Source: Pseudomonas fluorescens
Lineage (GTDB): Bacteria; Pseudomonadota; Gammaproteobacteria; Pseudomonadales; Pseudomonadaceae
DNA length: 64,000 bases
Assembly: GCF_001307275.1 (NCBI RefSeq)
Contig: NZ_CP012831.1
Span: 806,001 to 870,000 of the forward strand
Direction: 5' to 3'
Part shown: positions 25,985-34,710 of the stretch, in pieces
Numbering within the stretch: position 1 is the stretch's first letter
Layout: each line of letters opens with the position of its first letter
Position numbers and translations under genes: made by a program
The notes under the pieces: generated by a model
What the model saw: the letters and a program-made list of their open reading frames with translations, nothing else
Told to the model about the DNA's origin: nothing
Database searches by the model: none

Positions 25985-28114
25985 TCAGCCGTTGGGCCCT
26001 ACTGTCGCAACGATGGTCACTTGCTTGTTGTCCGGTATTTCCTGGTACGCCAGCACATGCAGCCCCGGGACCGCGAGGCGACCGAATCGCGAGAGCATCG
26101 CGCGAATCGGACCGGCCACCAGCAGGATCACCGGTTGGCCTTGCATCTCCTGCCGCTGGGCTGCTTCGATCAGCGAACGCTGCAGCTTCTCGGCCATGCT
26201 TGGCTCCAGCAGAACACCCTCTTCCGAGCCTTGTCCTGCCTTCTGCAGACTATTGAGCAATATCTGTTCCAACCTTGGCTCCAAGGTGATCACAGGCAGC
26301 TCAGACTCAGTGCCTACAATGCTTTGGACGATTGCGCGGGACACACCGACCCGAACCGCAGCCACCAAGGCGGCGGTATCTTGACTCTTGGAGGCGTTGT
26401 TGGCGATGGCCTCGGCGATACTGCGTATGTCGCGCACGGGCACTTGTTCGGCCAGCAGCGCCTGCAGCACCTTGAGCAACTGCGACAGCGAAACCACGCC
26501 CGGCACCAGCTCTTCAGCCAGCTTCGGCGAGCCTTTGGCCAGCACTTGCAGGAGTTGCTGGACTTCTTCGTGGCCGATCAGCTCGCTGGAGTGCTTGTAC
26601 AGGATCTGGTTCAAGTGGGTCGCCACCACGGTACTGGCGTCCACCACGGTATAACCGAGGGACTGGGCCTGGGCCCGCTGGCTGATTTCGATCCACACCG
26701 CTTCCAGGCCGAAAGCCGGATCCTTGGCGGTGATGCCGTTGAGGCTGCCATAGACCTGGCCAGGGTTGATCGCCAATTCCCGGTCGGGGTAGATCTCGGC
26801 TTCGGCCAGGATCACCCCCATCAAGGTCAGGCGATAGGCGCTCGGCGCCAGGTCGAGGTTGTCGCGAATGTGTACGGTGGGCATCAGGAAGCCAAGGTCC
26901 TGGGAGAGCTTCTTGCGCACGCCCTTGATCCGCGCCAGCAACTGCCCACCCTGGTTACGGTCGACCAAGGGAATCAGGCGATAGCCGACTTCCAGGCCGA
27001 TCATGTCGATCGGGGTCACGTCATCCCAGCCCAGCTCCTTGGTTTCCATGGCGCGGGCCGGCGACGGCAGCAACTCCTGCTGACGCTTGACCTCTTGCAG
27101 GGCCTGGACTTTCTGCACGTTCTGCTTCTTCCAGAACAGGTAGGCACCACCCGCGGCGGCGGCGGCCATGGTCAGGAAGGAAATGTGCGGCATCCCCGGC
27201 ACCAGGCCCATCACGGCCATCAGGCCGGCGGCAACGGCCAGGGCCTTGGGCGAGGCGAACATCTGCCGACCGATCTGCTTGCCCATGTCTTCGGAGCCCG
27301 AAGCACGGGTCACCATGATCGCGGCCGCTGTGGATAACAACAGTGATGGCAATTGCGCCACCAAACCGTCACCAATGGTCAGCAAGGCGTAGACCCTGCC
27401 GGCGTCGCCAAACGACATGTTGTGCTGGAAGATGCCGACAGCCATGCCGCCGATCAGGTTGATGAACAGAATCAGCAGGCCGGCGATGGCGTCACCGCGC
27501 ACGAATTTGCTGGCACCGTCCATGGAACCGTAGAACTCGGCTTCCTGGGCCACTTCCAGGCGACGCAGCTTGGCCTGGCTCTGGTCGATGAGACCGGCGT
27601 TGAGGTCGGCGTCGATCGCCATCTGCTTGCCGGGCATCGCATCGAGGGTGAAACGCGCGCTCACCTCGGAAATCCGCCCGGCACCCTTGGTCACCACGAC
27701 GAAGTTGATGATCATCAAGATGGCGAAGACCACGATACCGACCACGTAGTTACCGCCGATCACCACCTCACCGAAGGCCTGGATCACCTTACCGGCGGCG
27801 GCGTGCCCGTCCTGGCCGTGGAGCATCACCACGCGGGTGGACGCCACGTTCAGCGCCAGGCGCAGCAGCGTGGCCACCAGCAGGATGGTCGGGAAGACGG
27901 CAAAATCCAGTGGCCGCAGGGCGTAGACGCATACCAGCAGCACGACGATCGACAGGGCGATGTTGAACGTGAAGAACACGTCCAGCAGGAACGGCGGCAC
28001 CGGCAGCATCATCATGGCAAGCATGACCAGCAGCAACAGCGGCACGCCCAGATTACCCCGGCTGAGGTCTACGACATTGCTGCGCGCAGTGCTGAATAAC
28101 TGTGAGCGATCCAC
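25985..28114 (-). CDS. flhA: Flagellar export gate protein FlhA
   Basis: A 709-aa main subunit of the flagellar type III export gate. The N-terminal ~330 residues hold eight membrane segments and the conserved FHIPEP signature region (ASKFVRGDAIAG, GGNYVVGIVVF). The cytoplasmic C-terminal half forms the nonameric ring. The start is a GTG at 28114 (VDRSQLFSTARS), supported by a GGGGA ribosome site six bases upstream and by the expected P. aeruginosa-like N-terminus; the frame to 28222 reads through the leader and is discarded. A sigma54 promoter candidate lies at 28176-28191. Confidence 0.97.
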   Translation of the reverse strand: MDRSQLFSTARSNVVDLSRGNLGVPLLLLVMLAMMMLPVPPFLLDVFFTFNIALSIVVLLVCVYALRPLDFAVFPTILLVATLLRLALNVASTRVVMLHGQDGHAAAGKVIQAFGEVVIGGNYVVGIVVFAILMIINFVVVTKGAGRISEVSARFTLDAMPGKQMAIDADLNAGLIDQSQAKLRRLEVAQEAEFYGSMDGASKFVRGDAIAGLLILFINLIGGMAVGIFQHNMSFGDAGRVYALLTIGDGLVAQLPSLLLSTAAAIMVTRASGSEDMGKQIGRQMFASPKALAVAAGLMAVMGLVPGMPHISFLTMAAAAAGGAYLFWKKQNVQKVQALQEVKRQQELLPSPARAMETKELGWDDVTPIDMIGLEVGYRLIPLVDRNQGGQLLARIKGVRKKLSQDLGFLMPTVHIRDNLDLAPSAYRLTLMGVILAEAEIYPDRELAINPGQVYGSLNGITAKDPAFGLEAVWIEISQRAQAQSLGYTVVDASTVVATHLNQILYKHSSELIGHEEVQQLLQVLAKGSPKLAEELVPGVVSLSQLLKVLQALLAEQVPVRDIRSIAEAIANNASKSQDTAALVAAVRVGVSRAIVQSIVGTESELPVITLEPRLEQILLNSLQKAGQGSEEGVLLEPSMAEKLQRSLIEAAQRQEMQGQPVILLVAGPIRAMLSRFGRLAVPGLHVLAYQEIPDNKQVTIVATVGPNG

Positions 28115-28175
28115 CGATTTTCCCCGTTCCTGTGAAGCAAACTTTTGACGCCCGAAGGGGGCGCAAACGGGGTAT

Positions 28176-28191
28176 TGCAAGAAGCCTTCCA
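28176..28191 (-). promoter_or_regulatory. Candidate sigma54 promoter of flhA
   Basis: On the minus strand TGGAAGG-CTTC-TTGCA has the invariant GG and GC separated by exactly 10 bp, about 60 bp before the flhA GTG. FleQ-dependent sigma54 control of flhA is known in Pseudomonas; the assignment here is by pattern only. Confidence 0.65.
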
Positions 28192-28249
28192 ACTTGCAGC
28201 CAACATTCGCAACAGCATGCATTCAGCCGGGGTTCAACTCACCGGTTGG

Positions 28250-28933
28250 TCACTGCGCTGTCAGTATCTGCTGCGGTGTGATCGGGCCAAAATCCAGTTT
28301 CCAGCCCCTGACATAACGCGTCCCCCTGTACATTTGCTGACCATCGACTTCCACCCGGTCTTCGCTCGTGTACGTGAACACCACCATCGAAGTCGGCGCC
28401 TTGGTATCGGACAAAGGTTGTTCAGGCGCGTTTATCTGGTGGCCCTCCATCACGTTGAGCGCCCATTGGAACCGAATGATCGGGAGATCCGCGATCGTGA
28501 TGAGCCGCTGGGGGTCCTCCCATCGAAAATCCGTACGCGCGGCCAGCCTCAATTTACCGTCAAGGATCTGGAAAATCGGTTTGTGATAACGCTGCTCCAT
28601 GACCCCACTCGACCACCCGTCAAAATAGCTGTCAGCACCGGTGAAAATATGAAACAGCACCTCGTTGCTGGTGATTTTTCCTGCCTGATCAGCGAAGTAA
28701 TCGTAGGAGATGTGGTAAGCCAGGCCTTCCAATTCCGGCCGAATGGCATTGATCTCATTCTCCAGATAACTGGGCACGTACTTGTTTGCCGCGGCCTTGA
28801 AGCGCGCGAAATCGAGTGCCAGGTCAAACGTGAACGCACAAGCGATAGCCCGTTCGCCGAAATTGGCTTCGACCACCCCCGTCACAAACTCCAGCGCCAT
28901 GCCTCCAAGATTCTTGTATTCGCGCATTGTCAT
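28250..28933 (-). CDS. Unrecognised protein inserted between flhB and flhA
   Basis: A 227-aa soluble-looking protein, acidic and rich in Phe/Tyr/Trp, with no signal peptide, membrane helix or motif I can name. Landmarks are an N-terminal MTMREYKNLGG, a central HISYDYFADQAGK and LFHIFTGADSYFDGWSSG, and a C-terminal MYRGTRYVRGWKLDFG. The start at 28933 is chosen because AGGGG lies six bases upstream; the frame is open to 28969. In other pseudomonads flhB is normally followed closely by flhA, so this gene interrupts the flagellar order. It has its own sigma70-like promoter with an adjacent palindrome (28968-29012). It is visibly more AT-rich than its neighbours, which suggests transfer. No flagellar role should be assumed. 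Confidence 0.75.
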   Translation of the reverse strand: MTMREYKNLGGMALEFVTGVVEANFGERAIACAFTFDLALDFARFKAAANKYVPSYLENEINAIRPELEGLAYHISYDYFADQAGKITSNEVLFHIFTGADSYFDGWSSGVMEQRYHKPIFQILDGKLRLAARTDFRWEDPQRLITIADLPIIRFQWALNVMEGHQINAPEQPLSDTKAPTSMVVFTYTSEDRVEVDGQQMYRGTRYVRGWKLDFGPITPQQILTAQ

Positions 28934-28967
28934 GTCATACCCCTGGGTTGAGTGAGCATCCAGAAGC

Positions 28968-28996
28968 ATTACATGGCTAGAGAAAACAGCTGTCTA
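28968..28996 (-). promoter_or_regulatory. Sigma70-type promoter of the 28250-28933 gene
   Basis: On the minus strand TAGACA (-35, 28991-28996), a 17-bp spacer and TGTAAT (-10, 28968-28973) each match consensus at five of six positions. It lies about 35 bp before the chosen start codon, so the gene need not depend on flagellar transcription. Confidence 0.65.
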
Positions 28997-29012
28997 CTGT
29001 CAGGACTGACAG
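28997..29012. promoter_or_regulatory. Perfect palindrome abutting the -35 box (operator candidate)
   Basis: The sequence ctgtcag-ga-ctgacag, seven paired bases around a two-base centre, lies immediately upstream of the -35 hexamer of the 28250-28933 gene. The position and symmetry suit a dimeric regulator; the two-base loop argues against an RNA hairpin. Confidence 0.5.
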
Positions 29013-29060
29013 GTACAGGGCACACCAAGCGCCCGTCGCAGGCCGGGACGGAGGCCTGAC

Positions 29061-30197
29061 TCAGGAATCGCGGCGCAAATCCGGCGGGATCGGCAGGTCC
29101 TTGAGCGGTTCGGGGCGCTTGCCCTTGCCCGCGCGGTGCTGGCGGATCTGGTAGACATAGGCCAATACCTGGGCCACGGCCAGGTACAGGCCTCCAGGGA
29201 TTTCCTGGTCGAGTTCGGTGGAGTAGTAAATCGATCGCGCCAGTGCCGGGGACTCGAGCAGCATCACCTCATTGGCCACGGCGATCTCACGGATCTTCAG
29301 CGCCAGGAAGTCACTGCCCTTGGCCAGCAACACGGGCGCGTTGCCTTTTTCAGGGTCGTACTTGAGGGCGACGGCGTAGTGAGTCGGGTTGGTGATGACC
29401 ACATCGGCATCGGGGATGGCCGCCATCATCCGCCGCTGGGAGACCTCGCGCTGCAATTGACGGATACGCTGCTTGACCTCCGGCTTGCCCTCCGCGTCCT
29501 TGTGCTCGTCGCGCACTTCCTGCTTGGTCATCATCAGCTTCTGCTTGCTCTGATACAGCTGGATCGGCACGTCGATGGCCGCGATCAGGATCAGGCCGCA
29601 AGCCATCCACAACGTACTCCAGCCCACCAACTGCACGCTGTGGATAATCGCCTGCTCCAGCGGTTCGTGGGCAATGCGCAGCAGATCATCGATGTCGGCC
29701 TGCAACACCGTCAGCGCCACGAACAGCACCAGCAGGAATTTCCCAAACGCCTTGAGCAACTCCATCAGCGCCGTGGTGGAAAACATGCGCTTGAGACCGG
29801 CGGCCGGGTTCATCCGGCTGAACTTGGGAGCCAGGCTGCCGGCAGCGAACAACCAGCCGCCCAGGGAAATCGGGCCGATGAGAGCAGCCAGCAGCAAGCA
29901 GATCAAGACCGGCTGCACCGCCAGGATCGCGATCTTGCCCGAGTGCAGCAGATGCTGGGACATGGCCCCCGGAGACAGCAGCACCTCGCGGGGCAGGGAG
30001 AAATTCAGGCGCATGATTTCCAGCAGGTCCAGGGCCAACCCGCCGCCATAAATCAGCAACCCACCCGCCCCGGCCAGCATGATCGCCAGCGTGTTGAGCT
30101 CCTTGGAACGGGCGGTCTCGCCCTTTTCCCGGGACTCGCGCAGGCGCTTTTCCGTGGGGTCTTCTGTCTTGTCCTGACCACTCTCGCTCTCGGCCAT
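29061..30197 (-). CDS. flhB: Flagellar export switch protein FlhB
   Basis: A 378-aa protein with four membrane helices in residues ~35-215 and a cytoplasmic domain carrying the autocleavage site N270-P-T-H273. Cleavage there, together with FliK, switches export from rod/hook to filament substrates. The basic/Pro-rich tail (GKGKRPEPLKDLPIPPDLRR) is normal. It begins 3 bp after the fliR stop and ends the fliLMNOPQR-flhB unit; no U-tract terminator is seen after it. Confidence 0.97.
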   Translation of the reverse strand: MAESESGQDKTEDPTEKRLRESREKGETARSKELNTLAIMLAGAGGLLIYGGGLALDLLEIMRLNFSLPREVLLSPGAMSQHLLHSGKIAILAVQPVLICLLLAALIGPISLGGWLFAAGSLAPKFSRMNPAAGLKRMFSTTALMELLKAFGKFLLVLFVALTVLQADIDDLLRIAHEPLEQAIIHSVQLVGWSTLWMACGLILIAAIDVPIQLYQSKQKLMMTKQEVRDEHKDAEGKPEVKQRIRQLQREVSQRRMMAAIPDADVVITNPTHYAVALKYDPEKGNAPVLLAKGSDFLALKIREIAVANEVMLLESPALARSIYYSTELDQEIPGGLYLAVAQVLAYVYQIRQHRAGKGKRPEPLKDLPIPPDLRRDS

Positions 30198-30200
30198 GGT

Positions 30201-30983
30201 TCAGCGTGCCTGTGCCATGTCGCGTAAAAGCTGCAAGGCCTGGGTGGCCAGCGGCTGATACTGATTGAGGATATCCCCCAGGCTGACCCAGAAAATCACC
30301 ATGCCCAGCACGAGGGTGAGCGGGAAGCCAATGGAGAAAATATTCAATTGCGGCGCCGCGCGGGTCATCACGCCAAACGCGATGTTGACCACCAGCAACG
30401 CGGTGATCGCCGGCAATACCAGCACCATCGCCGCACCCAGGACCCAGCCGAGCTTGCCGGCGATTTCCCAGAAGTGATTGACCAGGAACGCACTGCCCAC
30501 CGGCATGGTGGTAAAGCTCTCGGTCAACACCTCGAACACCACCAGATGCCCATTCATGGCGAGGAACAACAGGGTCACCAGCATCGTCAGGAACTGACCG
30601 ATCACCGCCGTCGTCACGCCATTGGTGGGGTCGACCATGGACGCGAAGGCCATGCCCATCTGGATCGAAATGATTTGCCCGGCCACCACGAAAGCCTGAA
30701 AGAACAGCTGCAGCGAGAACCCCATCAAGGCACCGATGAGAATTTGCTCGGCCACCAGCATCAGCGCGCTGAGGTCCAGGGCATTGACCGGCGGCATCGG
30801 GGGTAGCCCGGGCGCGATGACCACTGTGATCGCCAGGGCGAAATACAAGCGCACACGCCGGGGCACCAGGGTCGTGCCGAAGACCGGCATGCTCATCAGC
30901 ACCGCGGTGACACGAAACAAGGGCAGGATGAACGATGCCACCCAGGAACTGATCTGGGTGTCCGTCAGCGCGAGCATCGACAT
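30201..30983 (-). CDS. fliR: Flagellar export gate protein FliR
   Basis: A 260-aa polytopic membrane protein (about six hydrophobic segments) that with FliP and FliQ forms the helical export-gate pore in the basal body. Conserved stretches include FRVTAVLMSMPVFG near the N-terminus and the PALLVVNIAFGVMTRAAPQLN-like region, here ITALLVVNIAFGVMTRAAPQ, near residue 190. ATG 30983 follows the fliQ stop by 4 bp; a second ATG two codons later is possible. Confidence 0.96.
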   Translation of the reverse strand: MSMLALTDTQISSWVASFILPLFRVTAVLMSMPVFGTTLVPRRVRLYFALAITVVIAPGLPPMPPVNALDLSALMLVAEQILIGALMGFSLQLFFQAFVVAGQIISIQMGMAFASMVDPTNGVTTAVIGQFLTMLVTLLFLAMNGHLVVFEVLTESFTTMPVGSAFLVNHFWEIAGKLGWVLGAAMVLVLPAITALLVVNIAFGVMTRAAPQLNIFSIGFPLTLVLGMVIFWVSLGDILNQYQPLATQALQLLRDMAQAR

Positions 30984-30987
30984 GGGG

Positions 30988-31257
30988 TCAGCCGATCAAC
31001 TGCGGAATACTGCCGTACAGCTGCAGGATGTATTCCATGAAGGTTTGTACCATCCAGGGGCCGGCGACGATCAACGTCACCAGCATCACCAGCAGGCGCG
31101 GCAGGAAGCTCAAGGTCTGTTCGTTGATCTGGGTTGCGGCCTGGAACATCGCCACCAGCAACCCCACCAGCAGGCTGGGGATCACCAGGATGGCAACCAT
31201 CATGGTCGTCAGCCAGAGCGCTTCACGGAACAGGTCTACCGCTACTTCAGGCGTCAT
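30988..31257 (-). CDS. fliQ: Flagellar export gate protein FliQ
   Basis: An 89-aa protein with two membrane helices (about residues 15-38 and 50-75), MTPEVAVDLFREALWLT at the start and NEQTLSFLPRL between the helices, the family hallmark. Four copies join five FliP and one FliR in the export gate. It lies 23 bp after fliP and 4 bp before fliR. Confidence 0.96.
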   Translation of the reverse strand: MTPEVAVDLFREALWLTTMMVAILVIPSLLVGLLVAMFQAATQINEQTLSFLPRLLVMLVTLIVAGPWMVQTFMEYILQLYGSIPQLIG

Positions 31258-31280
31258 ATCGTCCTACCCGCACAAAAGGC

Positions 31281-32030
31281 CTAAACACCGCCGAAACTGC
31301 CCGCCAGCGTACCGATGATCAACGCCCAGCCGTCCACCAGCACAAACAGCATGATCTTGAACGGCAGGGAAATGATCAGCGGCGACAGCATCATCATACC
31401 CATGGCCATCAGCACGCTGGCGACCACCAGGTCGATGATCAGGAACGGGATGAAAATCATGAAACCGATCTGGAACGCGGTTTTCAGCTCGGACGTCACG
31501 AACGCTGGCACCAGGATGGTCAGTGGCGCCTGGTCGGCACTGGGGATGTCGGTGCGCTTGGACAGGCGCATGAACAGCTCCAGGTCACTGCTGCGGGTCT
31601 GGGCCAGCATGAAATCCTTGATCGGCACCTGAGCCTTGGCCACGGCATCCTGGGCAGTGATTTTTTCTGCCAGGTAGGGTTGCAGCGCATCCTGGTTCAC
31701 CCGATCGAACACGGGCGCCATGATGAACATGGTCAGGAACAGCGCCATGCCGGTGAGGATCTGGTTCGAGGGGGTCTGCTGCAGGCCCAGGGCCTGGCGC
31801 AGGATCGAAAAGACAATGATGATCCGGGTGAAACTGGTCATCAGCATGACGAACGCCGGAATGAAACTCAGCGCGGTCATGATCAGCAGGATCTGCAGGC
31901 TGACCGAGTATTCCTGGGCCCCTTCGGCGTTGGTCCCCAGGGTGATCGCCGGGATCGACAGCGGGTCGGCGGCGAACGCCAACGGTGCGGCCAGCATCAG
32001 GGCCAATGCCAACAGAATGCGCAACGGCAT
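31281..32030 (-). CDS. fliP: Flagellar export gate protein FliP
   Basis: A 249-aa membrane protein with a cleavable signal peptide (cut after residues AFA, near 21) and four helices. The first mature segment carries [26 protein letters not shown] and the C-terminal pair includes [18 protein letters not shown], both strongly conserved. It builds the pentameric core of the export gate. Its ATG overlaps the fliO TAA by one base. Confidence 0.97.
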   Translation of the reverse strand: MPLRILLALALMLAAPLAFAADPLSIPAITLGTNAEGAQEYSVSLQILLIMTALSFIPAFVMLMTSFTRIIIVFSILRQALGLQQTPSNQILTGMALFLTMFIMAPVFDRVNQDALQPYLAEKITAQDAVAKAQVPIKDFMLAQTRSSDLELFMRLSKRTDIPSADQAPLTILVPAFVTSELKTAFQIGFMIFIPFLIIDLVVASVLMAMGMMMLSPLIISLPFKIMLFVLVDGWALIIGTLAGSFGGV

Positions 32031-32467
32031 TACTTTTTATCCTTCTGGTCTTTCCCCAGCAGCTCCATGAGGCGCTGGGCAAATTCGGGGCTGGCCGGCT
32101 CAGTGGAGGGTACCTGCACCGGCTCCTTGAGGACGTGCAAGGCGGTGATGGTGCCCGGGCTCAGGCCCAGCAGGATCTGCTCGTTGCCGACCTGCACCAG
32201 CACCAGCCGGTCGCGCGGCCCGAGCGCGCGCGAACCGACGATGTCGATGACCTGGCCCTTGCCGGTCGGTCCCGCCTGTTGCACGCGGCGCAACAACCAG
32301 GCGAGAAAGAAGATCAAGCCCAGCACCAACAGCAAACCGAGCACCAGTTGCGCCAGTTGCCCGGCGACCCCGCTGCCTGCCGCCGGCGCAACGGCCGCCG
32401 TGGCAACCGGTTCGGCCGCCAGCACGCTCAATGGCAGCATCGACGCTGCGGCGAAGAAACCTTTCAC
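32030..32467 (-). CDS. fliO: Flagellar assembly protein FliO
   Basis: A 145-aa protein with an N-terminal signal-like helix, a second membrane helix (about residues 42-62, [20 protein letters not shown]) and a small cytoplasmic beta-rich domain ([23 protein letters not shown]). FliO is a transient scaffold for FliP assembly. It is weakly conserved as usual, but its place between fliN and fliP and its topology are diagnostic. It starts directly after the fliN stop. Confidence 0.93.
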   Translation of the reverse strand: MKGFFAAASMLPLSVLAAEPVATAAVAPAAGSGVAGQLAQLVLGLLLVLGLIFFLAWLLRRVQQAGPTGKGQVIDIVGSRALGPRDRLVLVQVGNEQILLGLSPGTITALHVLKEPVQVPSTEPASPEFAQRLMELLGKDQKDKK

Positions 32468-32926
32468 TCAGCGCAGCTTCTTGATGCGTTCGCTCGGGCT
32501 GATCACGTCCGTCAGGCGAATGCCGAACTTCTCGTTGACCACCACCACTTCGCCATGGGCGATCAAGGTGCCGTTGACCAGCACGTCGAGCGGCTCGCCG
32601 GCCAGGCGGTCCAGCTCGATCACCGAGCCCTGGTTGAGCTGCAGCAGGTTGCGAATGTTGATATCGGTGCTGCCCACTTCCATGGAGATGGATACCGGGA
32701 TGTCGAGGATCACATCCAGGTTCGGCCCATCCAGCGTGACTGGCTCGTTGCTCTTGGGCACGCTGCCGAACTCTTCCATCGTCAGGCGGCTGGACCCCTG
32801 ATTGCCGCTATCGGCGGCCAGCAAGGCATCGATATCAGCCTGCCCGGCGTCGCCGGTTTCTTCTAGGGCCGCAGCCCATTCGTCGGCCAGCGCCTGGTCA
32901 TCCTGGGTATTCATATCGTCAGCCAT
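32468..32926 (-). CDS. fliN: C-ring switch protein FliN
   Basis: A 152-aa protein whose C-terminal ~85 residues form the SpoA domain (ILDIPVSISMEVGSTDINIRNLL to GEVVVVNEKFGIRLTDV) at the base of the C-ring. The acidic N-terminal extension (1-60) contains QADIDALLA (29-37), which resembles the FliM CheY-binding motif. Of the two adjacent ATGs (32929, 32926), the second is preferred because GAGGA then sits six bases ahead. It is 71 bp downstream of fliM. Confidence 0.95.
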   Translation of the reverse strand: MADDMNTQDDQALADEWAAALEETGDAGQADIDALLAADSGNQGSSRLTMEEFGSVPKSNEPVTLDGPNLDVILDIPVSISMEVGSTDINIRNLLQLNQGSVIELDRLAGEPLDVLVNGTLIAHGEVVVVNEKFGIRLTDVISPSERIKKLR

Positions 32927-32997
32927 CATTTGTCCTCGGCGGGCAAAAATCAGTAAAAAACGTAAAATCCGTTACAAACTTAAGAAGTTGACACCGC

Positions 32998-33966
32998 TCA
33001 GCGGCGTTCGATCGGCTCGATCACCTGCAACGCCAGGTTGCCTTTGTGAGAGCCCATCTTGACCTTGAAGGCCGGCACGCCATTGGCGCGCATGATCATA
33101 TCTTCCGGCATCTCGACGGGGATGATGTCCCCCGGCTGCATGTGCAGGATGTCCCGCAGACGCAGTTGGCGCCGGGCGACCGTCGCGCCGATCGGTACAT
33201 CGACATCGAGCACGTCCTGGCGCAAGGCGTTGATCCAGCGTTCGTCCTGGTCGTCGAGGTCCGACTGGAAACCGGCGTCGAGCATTTCGCGCACCGGCTC
33301 GATCATCGAATACGGCATGGTCACGTGCAGGTCGCCGCCACCGCCATCGAGTTCGATGTGGAAGGTCGAGACCACGATGGCTTCGCTCGGCCCAACGATG
33401 TTGGCCATGGCCGGGTTCACTTCCGAGTTGATGTACTCGAAGTTCACTTCCATGATCGCCTGCCAGGCCTCCTTCAAATCGATGAAGGCCTGTTCCAGCA
33501 CCATGCGCACCACCCGCAGCTCGGTCGGGGTGAATTCACGCCCTTCGATCTTGGCGTGACGACCGTCACCACCAAAGAAGTTGTCCACCAGCTTGAACAC
33601 CAGCTTGGCGTCGAGGATGAACAACGCGGTGCCGCGCAACGGCTTGATCTTCACCAGGTTGAGGCTGGTGGGCACGTACAACGAATGCACGTACTCGCCG
33701 AACTTCATCACCTGCACGCCGCCGACAGCCACGTCGGCCGAGCGGCGCAGCATGTTGAACATGCTGATGCGAGTGTACCGGGCGAAACGCTCGTTGATCA
33801 TTTCCAGGGTCGGCATGCGTCCGCGAACGATGCGATCCTGGCTGGTCAGGTCGTAGCTTTTGACGCTGCCCGGTTCAGCAGCGTTTTCGGTCTGTACCAG
33901 ACCATCGTCGACACCATGCAACAGCGCGTCGATTTCGTCCTGGGACAGCAGGTCCTGCACGGCCAT
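32998..33966 (-). CDS. fliM: C-ring switch protein FliM
   Basis: A 322-aa protein with the N-terminal CheY-P binding peptide (S8-QDEIDALLHG), the middle CheC-like domain (about 40-230, including GGxG-type MKFGEYVHSLYVPTSL) and the C-terminal SpoA domain (about 245-320, VDVPIGATVARRQLRLRDIL). It couples CheY signalling to FliG and rotor switching. The gene follows fliL by 9 bp. Confidence 0.97.
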   Translation of the reverse strand: MAVQDLLSQDEIDALLHGVDDGLVQTENAAEPGSVKSYDLTSQDRIVRGRMPTLEMINERFARYTRISMFNMLRRSADVAVGGVQVMKFGEYVHSLYVPTSLNLVKIKPLRGTALFILDAKLVFKLVDNFFGGDGRHAKIEGREFTPTELRVVRMVLEQAFIDLKEAWQAIMEVNFEYINSEVNPAMANIVGPSEAIVVSTFHIELDGGGGDLHVTMPYSMIEPVREMLDAGFQSDLDDQDERWINALRQDVLDVDVPIGATVARRQLRLRDILHMQPGDIIPVEMPEDMIMRANGVPAFKVKMGSHKGNLALQVIEPIERR

Positions 33967-33975
33967 GTCGTGTTC

Positions 33976-34479
33976 CTACTGCAATACGAAGTTAGTGAAG
34001 AGCAACTGTTCGATCACCACTTTGCCGAGCTCTTTCTGAGCCACTTCCTGCACGCTGGCCGTGGCTTTCTGGCGCAGCATTTCCTGGCCGACGGGCGTGG
34101 CCAAGGTGTCGAAACTCTGTCCGGAAAAGAGCATCACCAGGTTATTGCGGATCAGTGGCATGTGTACCCGCAGCGCTTCCAGGTCAGCCTGGTTGCGACC
34201 CTGCAGAGTAATGCTGACCTGCATGTAGCGTTGACGACCGTTCACGGTGTAGTTGGCCACGAAGGCGGGCGCCATCGGTTCGAAAATCGCCGGCTGCTTG
34301 CCCACCGGCGCAGCCTCGACCGCCACTGCCGGCTTGCTTTGAGCGCTGTGCATGAAATACCAGGTCGCCCCCACGGACACGCCGATCGCCAGGAGCAAAC
34401 CCACCACGATCATGATGATCAGCTTGAGTTTGCCTTTGGTTGCAGGGTCTTTTACAGCTGCTGCTTCACTCTTCGCCAT
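33976..34479 (-). CDS. fliL: Basal-body-associated protein FliL
   Basis: A 167-aa single-span inner-membrane protein (helix about residues 18-40) with a periplasmic domain beginning after a short linker (FVANYTVNGRQRYMQVSITLQG). It surrounds the stators and supports motor torque. It is the first gene of the fliLMNOPQR-flhB operon, with a sigma54 promoter candidate 50-65 bp upstream and a REP doublet beyond that. Confidence 0.95.
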   Translation of the reverse strand: MAKSEAAAVKDPATKGKLKLIIMIVVGLLLAIGVSVGATWYFMHSAQSKPAVAVEAAPVGKQPAIFEPMAPAFVANYTVNGRQRYMQVSITLQGRNQADLEALRVHMPLIRNNLVMLFSGQSFDTLATPVGQEMLRQKATASVQEVAQKELGKVVIEQLLFTNFVLQ

Positions 34480-34530
34480 GCCAATAATCCGTCACTAATC
34501 GGGGTTTTCACTGTTGCACGGCAAGGCAGG

Positions 34531-34546
34531 AGCAAGTGTTATGCCA
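34531..34546 (-). promoter_or_regulatory. Sigma54 promoter of the fliLMNOPQR-flhB operon
   Basis: On the minus strand TGGCAT-AACAC-TTGCT has GG-N10-GC spacing and near-consensus -24 and -12 elements. It lies about 50 bp before fliL and just downstream of the REP doublet at 34604-34692. Confidence 0.78.
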
Positions 34547-34603
34547 GAAGTGTCGGTACTTGGGATGACGGGCAGATACGCTCTTCAGTCCCCATGAAAC
34601 CAA

Positions 34604-34692
34604 TGTGGGAGCGAGCTTGCTCGCGATAGCGATGAACCAGCCCCTGCAAGGATGACTGACAATCGGCTATCGCGAGCAAGCTCGCTCCCACA
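34604..34692. repeat. REP doublet (REPIN)
   Basis: The inverted pair tgtgggagcgagcttgctcg / cgagcaagctcgctcccaca is separated by about 47 bp, between the fliK stop (34711) and the fliL promoter. It probably marks the fliK transcript end; no U-tract terminator is present. Confidence 0.92.
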
Positions 34693-34710
34693 GGGGTGAG
34701 CATCGTTGGA

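Noticed and set aside
28145..28170. Terminator after the unrecognised gene (cgccc/gggcg stem)
   Set aside because: The stem is only five pairs with no U-tract, and it lies in the flhA leader between the sigma54 site and the start codon.
31134..32801. 555-codon plus-strand open frame opposite fliN-fliQ
   Set aside because: It covers four conserved fli genes on the other strand and its composition is typical of an antisense frame.
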